Assembly (NCBI GenBank): GCA_030849065.1 | Contig: JASAON010001417.1 | Span: forward strand, 1 to 23,493 | Length of the DNA: 23,493 bases | DNA from: Jaenimonas drosophilae | Taxonomy: Eukaryota; Euglenozoa; Kinetoplastea; Trypanosomatida; Trypanosomatidae | Direction: 5' to 3' | The notes under the pieces: model-generated | Told to the model about the DNA's origin: nothing | Database searches by the model: none | What the model saw: the letters and a program-made list of their open reading frames with translations, nothing else | Shown: in pieces, positions 16,645 to 23,493 of the stretch | Position numbering within the stretch: position 1 is the first letter of the stretch | How the letters are laid out: every line of letters starts with the position of its first letter | Position numbers and translations under genes: made by a program

Positions 16645-17243
16645 TTCAGAGTCTGTGCTTGTGTGGTGTGTGAGTGGTTCTTGTTTTTTGCTGTATGGGG
16701 TTGGATTGATCCAGAGGAAAGATTCTGGTGTATGTTGGCGGTAAGGCGCTTTTTTTTTTGTTGTTGTTGTTGTGTGTGTGTGGCTGTTGAGTGTTTTTGT
16801 TTGGGGGACTACATATTATTGTGTGTGGTTGTATCACAATGGGAGAACGCAATGTGAAGATAGATGAATGTATGAGAGGCTCAAGGGAAGTACTGATGCA
16901 ACACCACCGTTCATGAACCGCGATGGGTACCATTATTATAGAGAGTATATATAGCCGTTGGCAGCAGCATAAACACCCACACAGAGTACGTGTGGTGAAG
17001 AACGCATGGGGGTGGGTGGGAGGTACTCTGTTGAGCGTTTTTTTTTCCCCCCCTTATCCCCCCACCGCGGTACGCAGGACGCGAAGCAATGAATCAACCG
17101 ACCCACTCACCCTTCACCACGTTTCTCCTCTTCAGGGTTACAACACAGAATCAAGTGCAATTGCATCACTTCACATCTTCACCCAATAGTCTCAATAACA
17201 ATAACAACAACAAACACACTCCATAAATGCTAATCCACGCAAC
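16645..17243. other. Intergenic region between LRR3 and the CCCH gene
   Basis: It holds a T-run with GTT and GT repeats (16750-16785) and, at 17039-17063, a T8-C7 block followed by two more C-runs, ending in an AG at 17076-17077 on the plus strand. On the coding strand the same block is G- and A-rich. An ATAACAACAACAAC repeat lies at about 17196-17213. No gene is supported. Confidence 0.6.
16691..16692 (-). promoter_or_regulatory. Candidate trans-splice acceptor for the CCCH gene
   Basis: The coding strand shows ATCTTTCCTCTGGATC, then CCCCATACAGCAAAAAAC. The AG lies about 47 bases before the ATG. A later AG, closer to the ATG, is also possible. Confidence 0.4.
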
Positions 17244-19286
17244 CTACTCAAACTGCAGCTTCCCAGAATACATCAACCTCCGTGTGGCAGCATCCAGATC
17301 CCTGAGGTGGTGGCAATCACGCACATTCATGATTCTGAGGTTGGTGCAGGCTGCCAATCGCATACCAAGGCGTCGCACCGCGGACCTGGCAAGACGCAGC
17401 TCCTCCAACTTGGTGCATTTGTGAATAGAACTAAGGTCGGTGAGCTGCCCACACCCTGATACATCCAACTTCTCCAGTAGAGCGCACGTTGAAATGGGCC
17501 GCACTGTGGTGATGGAGGTATCCACCAAACTTACCACCCGCAGTGATGCTTGCCGTCGCTCGAGGGCGTTGATGTTGGTGAGGTTGTGGCAGCCATCGAG
17601 TCGCAGCTCCTCCAGACGGGGAAGTCGAGAGAGCCACTCCACGTCCACCAGCTTGGTGAGCCCGCACAACTCAAGCTTCGTGAGCATGCCCGCAATGAAT
17701 CCCTTCTGCTTGACCTCCACAGAGGGGCAGTACAGCACCGAGAGATGCTTCAGATGGGGGCCGTCCAGGGCCCACTCAATCGTCTCGAGGAGGGGCATGT
17801 GGCACAACTCCAGCTTCTCCAGCCACAAGGCACACTCACTCAACGCGGGCCACTCCGCATCCCGCTCAGGAATAAGGTTGATAATATGCAGTTCCGTCAA
17901 GCTACTGAAGTTTCTCAGCCAATCGAGGTCGGTAGGACGAACATTCACCATGTCTGGGGGGTGGCCAATCCACATCGACCTCATGGAGTGGGAGATGGAC
18001 CGAAGGAGCTCGTACTTGATAGAGGGCATCTCCACCGCCCTAAAGTGCCTCAGTGAGATGCACTCCTGCACAAATTTGGTGAAAACATGGCAGCCAGACA
18101 TCTCGAGCTTCGTGAGGCGTGATAGATACTCACCGCGAACCTTCTTCTTCTTGTGCCTGGGCTCCATCGTCTTCCACGTGAAGTCCAGGATTCTCAGCTC
18201 TGGAAAGCCATCTGTGGCAAGACACGCAAGTGATTCATGAGGCAGTGAGAATGGAAGATGGAGCTCCACCAAGTGAGGTAGTCTGTCAACGGGAAGTTCT
18301 CCCGATAGCCTGTCACAGTAGCTCAAGTCAAGCACACAAAGTGAGCGGCAACATATGATCCACTGTGCATTGGTGATGGGGGTATGCTGTGCCCGCAACT
18401 CACGCAATCTGAGGAGGGCGGCCACCGGACTGAGGTCTGTAAGTTGTTCGTTGTGGCTGACATCCAGTACCTCCAGATTGCGGCAGCTTGTCACCCACAT
18501 AATATCTTGCATCTTGGTGCGTGCAGCACGCACTACGCGAAGATGCGCCAGATTTCTTAATGGTGCGAAGTTTGTGACTCCTCCACAGGACGTGATGTCT
18601 AGGCTCTCCAGTGCGGTGCAGTACTGTACTTCAGTCAAGGAGGAGATGGGGCTCTTGGAGAGATTGAGGGACCTGAGGCTGGTGGAGAGGGGTGGCAGAT
18701 CCACGGGTGTGTATGAGAGGTCCATCTCCCGCAGCAACGTGCATGAATTCAGCATCCAGTGAAGGCCGTAGGTGAGATCCACTTTGCTTGCCTTGAGACG
18801 CTTCAGTTGTGGGGTGCGTGAAGGCCCGTGCAACTCACGCAAAAACTCACAGTTGGTAAGATCGACGGTCTCCAGCCTCGGGGCGGTGCTGCCTTCGAGA
18901 CGAAGGGATGTGAGCCTAGCACACTGGGAGAGATCAATCTCACGGATGTACCTTGTGGCCTCTTCTGGCAGCACCACTTTGCCGCTCAAGACCTGAGATT
19001 GGAAGCGCATCGCTGCCATACCGGGACCATCGAGCCACCACAACGCCGCGTGGATGGCAGCAGTGATGTCTGACGTGAGCTCAGGCTGAAGCACTTCTAC
19101 CGTCACGAGCTCACTCGAGCGGGTGATGCAGAGGGCATTGCAGGGCGAATAGCCTGTTTTGCTGGCCTCCAGCGCAAGACGGCAGCTGGGGGAGGCAGCT
19201 ATCCAGGCTGGAGGGGGCGTCTGGAAGTATTCGTGGATGATGTGGTGGAGCATCACACATGATTCCACCCCTGTGTTGCTGTCCAT
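17244..19286 (-). CDS. Leucine-rich repeat protein 3 (680 aa, longest family member)
   Basis: The gene starts at an ATG at 19286. The first ten residues (MDSNTGVESC) differ from LRR1 and LRR2. The family head then follows (PSCRLALEASKTGYSPC) and leucine-rich repeats run from about residue 120 to the end. The middle section (SSLTEVQYCTALESL to FPELRIL) is nearly identical to LRR1 and LRR2 at the DNA level. The N-terminal third is divergent. The C-terminal 300 residues add repeats missing or decayed in the others, such as LEELRLDGCHNLTNINAL and LEKLDVSGCGQLTDLSSI. The frame is intact, making this the only whole copy in the window. No signal peptide or membrane segment is seen. Its 5' flank resembles that of the adjacent casein kinase 1 gene and not those of LRR1 or LRR2. 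Likely a cytosolic protein-interaction scaffold. Confidence 0.9.
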   Translation of the reverse strand: MDSNTGVESCVMLHHIIHEYFQTPPPAWIAASPSCRLALEASKTGYSPCNALCITRSSELVTVEVLQPELTSDITAAIHAALWWLDGPGMAAMRFQSQVLSGKVVLPEEATRYIREIDLSQCARLTSLRLEGSTAPRLETVDLTNCEFLRELHGPSRTPQLKRLKASKVDLTYGLHWMLNSCTLLREMDLSYTPVDLPPLSTSLRSLNLSKSPISSLTEVQYCTALESLDITSCGGVTNFAPLRNLAHLRVVRAARTKMQDIMWVTSCRNLEVLDVSHNEQLTDLSPVAALLRLRELRAQHTPITNAQWIICCRSLCVLDLSYCDRLSGELPVDRLPHLVELHLPFSLPHESLACLATDGFPELRILDFTWKTMEPRHKKKKVRGEYLSRLTKLEMSGCHVFTKFVQECISLRHFRAVEMPSIKYELLRSISHSMRSMWIGHPPDMVNVRPTDLDWLRNFSSLTELHIINLIPERDAEWPALSECALWLEKLELCHMPLLETIEWALDGPHLKHLSVLYCPSVEVKQKGFIAGMLTKLELCGLTKLVDVEWLSRLPRLEELRLDGCHNLTNINALERRQASLRVVSLVDTSITTVRPISTCALLEKLDVSGCGQLTDLSSIHKCTKLEELRLARSAVRRLGMRLAACTNLRIMNVRDCHHLRDLDAATRRLMYSGKLQFE

Positions 19287-19545
19287 GTTGATGATTGCTC
19301 TGTGCTTCGGTTGTGGTGTGGTGTAGTGAAGGATAGTGAGTGATTCACCACACTACACCTGTTGTTCTCATGAAGTGGGTAGGGGGGGATTGCGAACTAG
19401 AAATGGGAAGATGGAGGATGGAAGAGGAGTGGAGGTTGTTGCCCAAGGACACATACGCAGCGACTCCTGCTGGTCAGACTGCGACGGATGAGGGAGAATG
19501 AAGGTTGCTGCGCTTTTGGAGTGAGGCTACGAATGTGAGCAAAGA
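19284..19545. repeat. 5' flank of LRR3, duplicate of the casein kinase 1 5' flank
   Basis: Aligned by eye with 20782-21070. Shared landmarks in the same order on the plus strand include CATGTTGATGATTGC with CTGTG, TTCACCAC, CCTGTTGT with TCATGA or CTAATGA, GAAGATGG, TGGAGG, CTGCTGGTCAG with GGATGAGGG, and AGGCTACGAA. Differences are mainly short insertions and a CA-rich expansion in the kinase copy. The start codon is inside the match. Confidence 0.8.
19359..19360 (-). promoter_or_regulatory. Candidate trans-splice acceptor for LRR3
   Basis: The coding strand has AATCCCCCCCTACCCACTTC followed by GAGAACAACAGGTG. The ACAACAG context recurs at the same relative place in front of casein kinase 1 (20832-20833), within the shared flank. 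Confidence 0.5.
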
Positions 19546-19554
19546 TGATATATT

Positions 19555-19800
19555 CCTGGCATAGTTCCATGTTTGGCACCCAAGACGTTTCGTCACACTT
19601 AACCAAGTATACCAACAAATGAATAAACAATATATAATAATAATAAATATAATCACAATAATCATCGTACAAAACATGCATGAATAAGATGCATACGAAG
19701 AGGGGCACACGGCGAGTACGTGGATGCATCGAACCCAACACCAATACCGCACAGAAAGGGAGGAAGGAAGTGGCGAAGTGCCTTCACCCTAGCCTGCCTC
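19555..19800. repeat. 3' flank of casein kinase 1 copy A, related to 22150-22690
   Basis: The best-preserved part is GCGAGTACGTGGATGCATC and the following CCAATACCGCACAG (19712-19755), which recur with few changes at 22593-22637. A weaker match (GGCATAGTTCCATGTTTG against GGCATGGCTCCATTTGAG) precedes it. A TATATAATAATAATAAATATAA-type AT-rich stretch lies at 19628-19655. No gene is supported. Confidence 0.7.
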
Positions 19801-19857
19801 GAGGCACCACTACCAAGGCCCACAGGCTGGATCTGCGGGTACTGATGTTGCTACTCG
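19792..19857 (-). pseudogene. Relic of the casein kinase 1 C-terminal tail after copy A
   Basis: The coding strand beyond the copy A stop still reads CAGCCTGTGGGCCTTGGTAG, exactly as in the tail of copy B (23308-23493), then a degenerate GGCAGGC and GGTGAAGG. The kinase's former Gln/Gly-rich tail has therefore been cut off by a stop and by small indels. The duplicated AGTTCTGAG motif just before the stop may mark the insertion that caused it. Confidence 0.75.
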
Positions 19858-20784
19858 TTATGACTCAGAACTCTCCTCAGAACTCTGAATACGCTTGAGG
19901 GTCCAGTCAAAGACGTAGTCCACGTGGTAACCCTCACGCACGAAGAGCTCACGGAAGAGACGCTTGAGGTACCCGTAGTCTGGCTCTTCCTCAAAGCGAA
20001 GCCTACGAACATATCTCATGTAGGCCATGAACTCCGGATCACAACCACGGCAGAGCTCCTCAATTGGTACCCTCGACTTGCTCCCGTTGATGCGGCCATA
20101 CTTTTCTTCTAACCTTGGCGCGTCAGCCTGCCACGGCAGAGATCCACGCAAAAAGTAAATGAGCATGTGGCCTACACCTTCCAAGTCATCACGACGGCTC
20201 TGCTCCACACCGAGGTGGGTGTTGATGCTGCAGTAACGGGCCGTACCTGTGAGAGATTTGCCCTCCTTGTATGGAATGTGTTGGTGCGTGCGGGGGTCGC
20301 GGTACTTCTTGGCGAGACCAAAGTCAATGATGTACACGTGATGGCCCTTCTTGCCGGTACCCATGAGGAAGTTGTCAGGCTTGATATCACGATGGAGGAC
20401 ACTCTTGCAGTGCACGAACTCAATTCGGCTGATCATTTGATCCGCTAGCATGAGCGTGGTCTTCAAGGAGAGCTTGCGGCCACAAAAGCTGAACAAATCC
20501 TCCAGAGAGGGACCGAGGAGGTCAATCACCATCACGTTGAACTCACCCTCCACACCATGATAGAGCACTTGCGGGATGCCTACCGCACCACCGCCTCTGC
20601 TGAGGAGTCGAAGAAGACGAGACTCAGCGACGAGCTGCGGGTGTCGTGTGCTCAGTGGCTCGAGCTTGATGGCAACGGGCTCACCCGTTTGGATGTCCGT
20701 GCCGCGATAAATCGCACCAAAGGAGCCGGCACCAATCTTCTCACTGAGGCGGTAGCGGTTTCCTACACGTATGTCAGTGCCCAT
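19858..20784 (-). CDS. Casein kinase 1 family protein kinase, copy A (308 aa)
   Basis: The kinase carries the CK1 signature: [20 protein letters not shown] (glycine loop), catalytic K40 in [33 protein letters not shown] (D133), [21 protein letters not shown] (D154), [15 protein letters not shown] and EQSRRDDLE. The C-terminal lobe ends in [20 protein letters not shown] and TLKRIQ. All catalytic residues are present. Kinetoplastid CK1 enzymes phosphorylate many proteins and are abundant, some exported. Unusual points are the segment after SLPWQ, where the usual GLKA block reads ADAPRLEE, and a glycine insertion in the N-lobe (SRGGGAVG). The C-terminal tail is missing, replaced by SSEESSES. Start is the ATG at 20784. 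A second, tail-bearing copy lies upstream at the right edge, so this is probably the derived duplicate. Confidence 0.93.
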   Translation of the reverse strand: MGTDIRVGNRYRLSEKIGAGSFGAIYRGTDIQTGEPVAIKLEPLSTRHPQLVAESRLLRLLSRGGGAVGIPQVLYHGVEGEFNVMVIDLLGPSLEDLFSFCGRKLSLKTTLMLADQMISRIEFVHCKSVLHRDIKPDNFLMGTGKKGHHVYIIDFGLAKKYRDPRTHQHIPYKEGKSLTGTARYCSINTHLGVEQSRRDDLEGVGHMLIYFLRGSLPWQADAPRLEEKYGRINGSKSRVPIEELCRGCDPEFMAYMRYVRRLRFEEEPDYGYLKRLFRELFVREGYHVDYVFDWTLKRIQSSEESSES

Positions 20785-21070
20785 GTTGATGATTGCCCTG
20801 TGTTATGATGTGAATGCTTCACCACCAAAGCCTGTTGTCCTAATGACGCGATGGGGGTGGTTGTTGTCACGCTGGGGTAGAGAGCCGGGAACGAGAAGAT
20901 GGAAGAGTGGAGGCTGTCAGACAGAACACACACAAAAGCCACATACACACAAACATACACACGCACACAGCACTGCTCAGCATTTGGCATCTCGAGAGCA
21001 TGCCGCTGCTGGTCAGGCTGTGTGGTGGATGAGGGGAGAGAGAAGATTGCGGGAGGCTACGAAGGCGGCC
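20782..21070. repeat. 5' flank of casein kinase 1 copy A, duplicate of the LRR3 5' flank
   Basis: Partner of 19284-19545; see that entry for shared landmarks. This copy contains an extra CA-rich expansion at about 20925-20970. Confidence 0.8.
20832..20833 (-). promoter_or_regulatory. Candidate trans-splice acceptor for casein kinase 1 copy A
   Basis: The coding strand has CCACCCCCATCGCGTC, then TTAGGACAACAGGC. The AG lies about 47 bases before the ATG and matches the acceptor context of LRR3. Confidence 0.5.
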
Positions 21071-22149
21071 ACCGAGTGAGCCTGAAAGAGGCCGTCGGAG
21101 CCCAGTCGGGGGTACAGAGAGAGAGCACATAGCCAACGCTTGTGGTTGTAGGGGTGGGAGGAGGTTGGGGAAGACATTGAGGTAGCAACCACCAAGTGCG
21201 CCTGGGATGGTGCGACTAAAGGCTGCACCATCAACACACATGCACACAAACATCATCTTTCTCTCATTGTGGTTCCTCATTCTCCCCACTTCCTTCCAAC
21301 CGAACCAGAATGTGCCTAATCACGCTAGAGGGGTGCGTGCGTGTGGGTCTAGGGATGAGTGGTGCTGTGCGTGTAGAGCATCCTACCACCTTGCGGGAGT
21401 TTGAGCTGGAGAAGTTCAGCAATGGAACGCCCCACATGCACGCTTTTACGAGACTCTCAGACATCATCCCACTTCTGCATCCAACACCCAGCCTACAAAA
21501 CCACTCAAACTGCACGTCCATGACAGAACTCCATCACAACACACGCATCGTCTTCTTCTTTCCTCGCCTTCCCACTATCCCACCCTCGGTGCTTCAATGA
21601 GATGCTCGATCGAAGTGCATAATGATGATGGTTGTATCGCTGGAAGCCCACATGTGTAGCGTTGCATCTGCCCACGTGGCGCCTCCATCAACCGCCAGCA
21701 CTCATTTGCATGCACGCACAAACAGCGACAAGACGAAGAAGTATCGATGCGTGGAGGACGCTTCACCCAACCATATTGGCCCTTCAACCCCCCCTTTGCA
21801 CAACTTTAGTGTGCCACAACTCCCCCGCGTGTGCTGCAGACTTAGCTTCACAACTCCATTCACAGTTTTTGTTGTTGTTATTCTGCAGCACTGAAGATGA
21901 TGTTGTTGTTGTTTGAGCACCGTTTATTATCAGACAGTACTGCTGCCTCCCACACACGTCAAGAAGAGCGCGAAGATCGATCAGTTTAGTGTGGTGGAAG
22001 GGGGGGGGGTCTTCCTGGGGGGAGGTTGTGCAAGTAAGGGGGGGGCAGAAGAGTTGATGTATGGGCATCGCGTTACCAAGTTGGAAAGACGCAGTTAGTG
22101 GCGGTGGATGTTGATGATATAACGAATGAAATGAGATGGATTCATTGGT
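21071..22149. other. Intergenic region without a supported gene
   Basis: One plus-strand frame with an ATG (21310-21600, 96 codons) has a short LRR-like phrase (TTLREFELEKFSN). A minus-strand frame (21264-21521, 85 codons) overlaps it. Neither has enough character to call. G-runs of 10, 6 and 8 bases lie at 22000-22045 on the plus strand, giving strong C-runs on the coding strand. A GTT repeat is at 21900-21913. Confidence 0.5.
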
Positions 22150-22690
22150 GGCATGGCTCCATTTGAGGTATCTTAGTCATTTCCTCACACCCCAGCAAAC
22201 ACAATAATGAACAAAAACAAAACACAAAATAAATATATAGAAGAAAAAAGAGGTTGACGCAGAGGTAGGAGGAAGGGTTGTTGGGCAATACCACGAGTAC
22301 TCGCACCTTTTCCCTCTTCCTTGATAAACACACAGGCACACACACAGGCACCTGGCGCAGCACTGTGCACTGCGCTGAGATGTGCGGTGGGCAGTGACTC
22401 AATGAGAAGGAAATAGGGAGGGGGGTTGTGTGTGTGTGCGTATGTGCGTATGTGTGTACATTGGGTGGAGTGAAATAGGTGGCTGGGTGGGTGCCGCACA
22501 ACAACAACGCCTAATGAAAACAGCAGCGAGGCCCAGACTCAGCCACCCACTCAAATGTACCACATCACATACACCTTCACACACACACACACAGCGAGTG
22601 CGTGGATGCATCTAAACCACCACCAATACCGCACAGGAAGGGAGAAAGACAGTGGCGAGGTGCCACCATCGCCCTTCCCACCTGCCTACA
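22150..22690. repeat. Related copy of the casein kinase 1 3' flank, with microsatellite insertion
   Basis: Bases 22593-22680 align with 19712-19795, and 22150-22240 more weakly with 19557-19650. Between them lies about 330 bases of GT/CA-rich sequence absent from the other copy. It sits where the 3' untranslated region of casein kinase 1 copy B would be, so it is probably that copy's 3' flank. Confidence 0.65.
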
Positions 22691-23307
22691 CACTCTCTCC
22701 ATCTCTCTACCATACTAAACGTTTCTCAGCACAACACATCTCTTGGAACTGCTTGTTATTTTGCTCCTGCCCATGAATAGGAGATGCACATTGGATGTGC
22801 TATTGTTGTTTCATGTATGCTGCTGCATACCACAGAGGGGTCTGCAGCAACATGCACAAACAAAACAACGACAACACCAACCACAACATCAAACCCAATC
22901 ATATTCTCCTAGCCTCACTTCAACTGGGTATACTCACACACTCCACATCCACACAAATGTACATACGTGTATTAGAAATTCCTTTACTGCACATCATATT
23001 CTGTCAAACCTACAACTTACAGCCAACACACGTGAGTGGCTGCGTTTCCGGTAATGTGCTGAGCTAGTACGTACGTGTATGTATGTGTTTGTGTGCTTGT
23101 ATGTGGAGCTCACATGAGTATGAAGTGATGATGGAGCTAAACTCTAGATACATGATGGGCAGGCCTGAAGTAGGAAGCAGGCCGAGGTGGTGCAGGTGAG
23201 TGGGTCAAAGGGGAGAGAGCGCTGCCGTGGAGAATGGGAACGGCCATCCACGCGAATACCACCGAGAGAGGGAGTAGGAGGAGGTGGCGGTGGTGTGTGT
23301 TGGGGCC
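22691..23307. other. Unannotated region 3' of casein kinase 1 copy B
   Basis: No gene is supported. Frames here are short and rich in His, Thr and Asn from CA-type repeats. Bases 22855-22900 are CAA/ACC-rich. Bases 23180-23280 are purine-rich on the plus strand. Confidence 0.5.
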
Positions 23308-23493
23308 CTACTTCGGTGAGGAGCCACCTTCACCTTGGCCTGCCTCGGGCTGGCCCGGTGCACCGCCACTACCAAGGCCCACAGGCTGGGTCTGCTGGAA
23401 GTTCTGATCCCGCTGGTATTGATGCTGCTCATGGAGGCTCTCCTGAATACGCTTGAGGGTCCAGTCAAAGACGTAGTCCACGTGGTAACCCTC
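23308..23493 (-). CDS. Casein kinase 1, copy B, C-terminal 61 residues (partial)
   Basis: The frame runs off the right edge. It opens with [17 protein letters not shown], identical in sequence to residues near the end of copy A, and continues into a full tail: ESLHEQHQYQRDQNFQQTQP, then Gly/Pro/Gly-rich sequence ending in GSSPK and a TAG at 23308-23310. A Gln-, Gly- and Pro-rich tail is usual for kinetoplastid CK1, so this copy looks like the ancestral form. The remainder of the gene, including the catalytic domain, lies outside the window. Confidence 0.9.
   Translation of the reverse strand, partial: EGYHVDYVFDWTLKRIQESLHEQHQYQRDQNFQQTQPVGLGSGGAPGQPEAGQGEGGSSPK

Noticed and set aside
20785..21320. 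Strand-switch region between polycistronic units
   Set aside because: A plus-strand frame lies nearby, but convincing genes on both sides (casein kinase 1 copies A and B) are on the minus strand, so transcription appears to continue through.
22142..22507. 121-codon minus-strand frame
   Set aside because: His/Thr and Cys/Val-rich low-complexity translation of GT/CA repeats, with no motif.

Overview
The window looks like nuclear DNA of a kinetoplastid protist. All recognisable genes lie on the minus strand, have uninterrupted reading frames, and are separated by a few hundred to about 2,000 bases of low-complexity DNA. Most starts are preceded, on the coding strand, by a pyrimidine-rich stretch and then an AG, which is the layout of spliced-leader trans-splicing acceptors in a polycistronic unit. 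The protein content fits: a casein kinase 1 with the kinetoplastid-type C-terminal half, and a small CCCH protein like trypanosome ZFP1-3. I cannot name the species. A trypanosomatid and a bodonid both remain possible. Transcription would run from high to low coordinates.

Layout from left to right (reverse of transcription): a 31-base tandem repeat at the left edge; LRR1 (707-2053) with a decayed 3' tail; LRR2 (2452-4003), whose frame breaks near an ambiguous base; a 211-residue protein of unknown function (4309-4944); KRI1, a 40S ribosome biogenesis factor (5202-7877); a multi-pass membrane protein with faint mitochondrial-carrier character (8321-10606); an RS-rich protein with a split RRM-like domain (10899-11891); a CAMK-like protein kinase (12647-14233); 1.9 kb without a supported gene but with a perfect 19-bp hairpin; a CCCH zinc-finger protein (16144-16644); LRR3 (17244-19286); a casein kinase 1 (19858-20784); 2.5 kb of degenerate intergenic DNA; and the C-terminus of a second casein kinase 1 running off the right edge.

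The housekeeping genes in the centre look ordinary. Both ends are fluid. The three LRR genes are patchworks of one another and two have broken 3' ends, which suggests gene conversion and ongoing gene birth and decay. The two casein kinase 1 genes are tandem relatives, and one has lost its C-terminal tail. LRR3 carries a 5' flank, including the start-codon context and a likely splice acceptor, that is homologous to the 5' flank of the neighbouring casein kinase 1 gene. An LRR gene therefore appears to have acquired the expression signals of a kinase gene. That flank sharing and the mosaic LRR family are the most interesting signals here.

All homology statements come from reading and hand alignment. 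No database search was run. Several long frames in this window open at TTG or GTG. For a eukaryote I moved those starts to the first ATG lying after a plausible splice acceptor.
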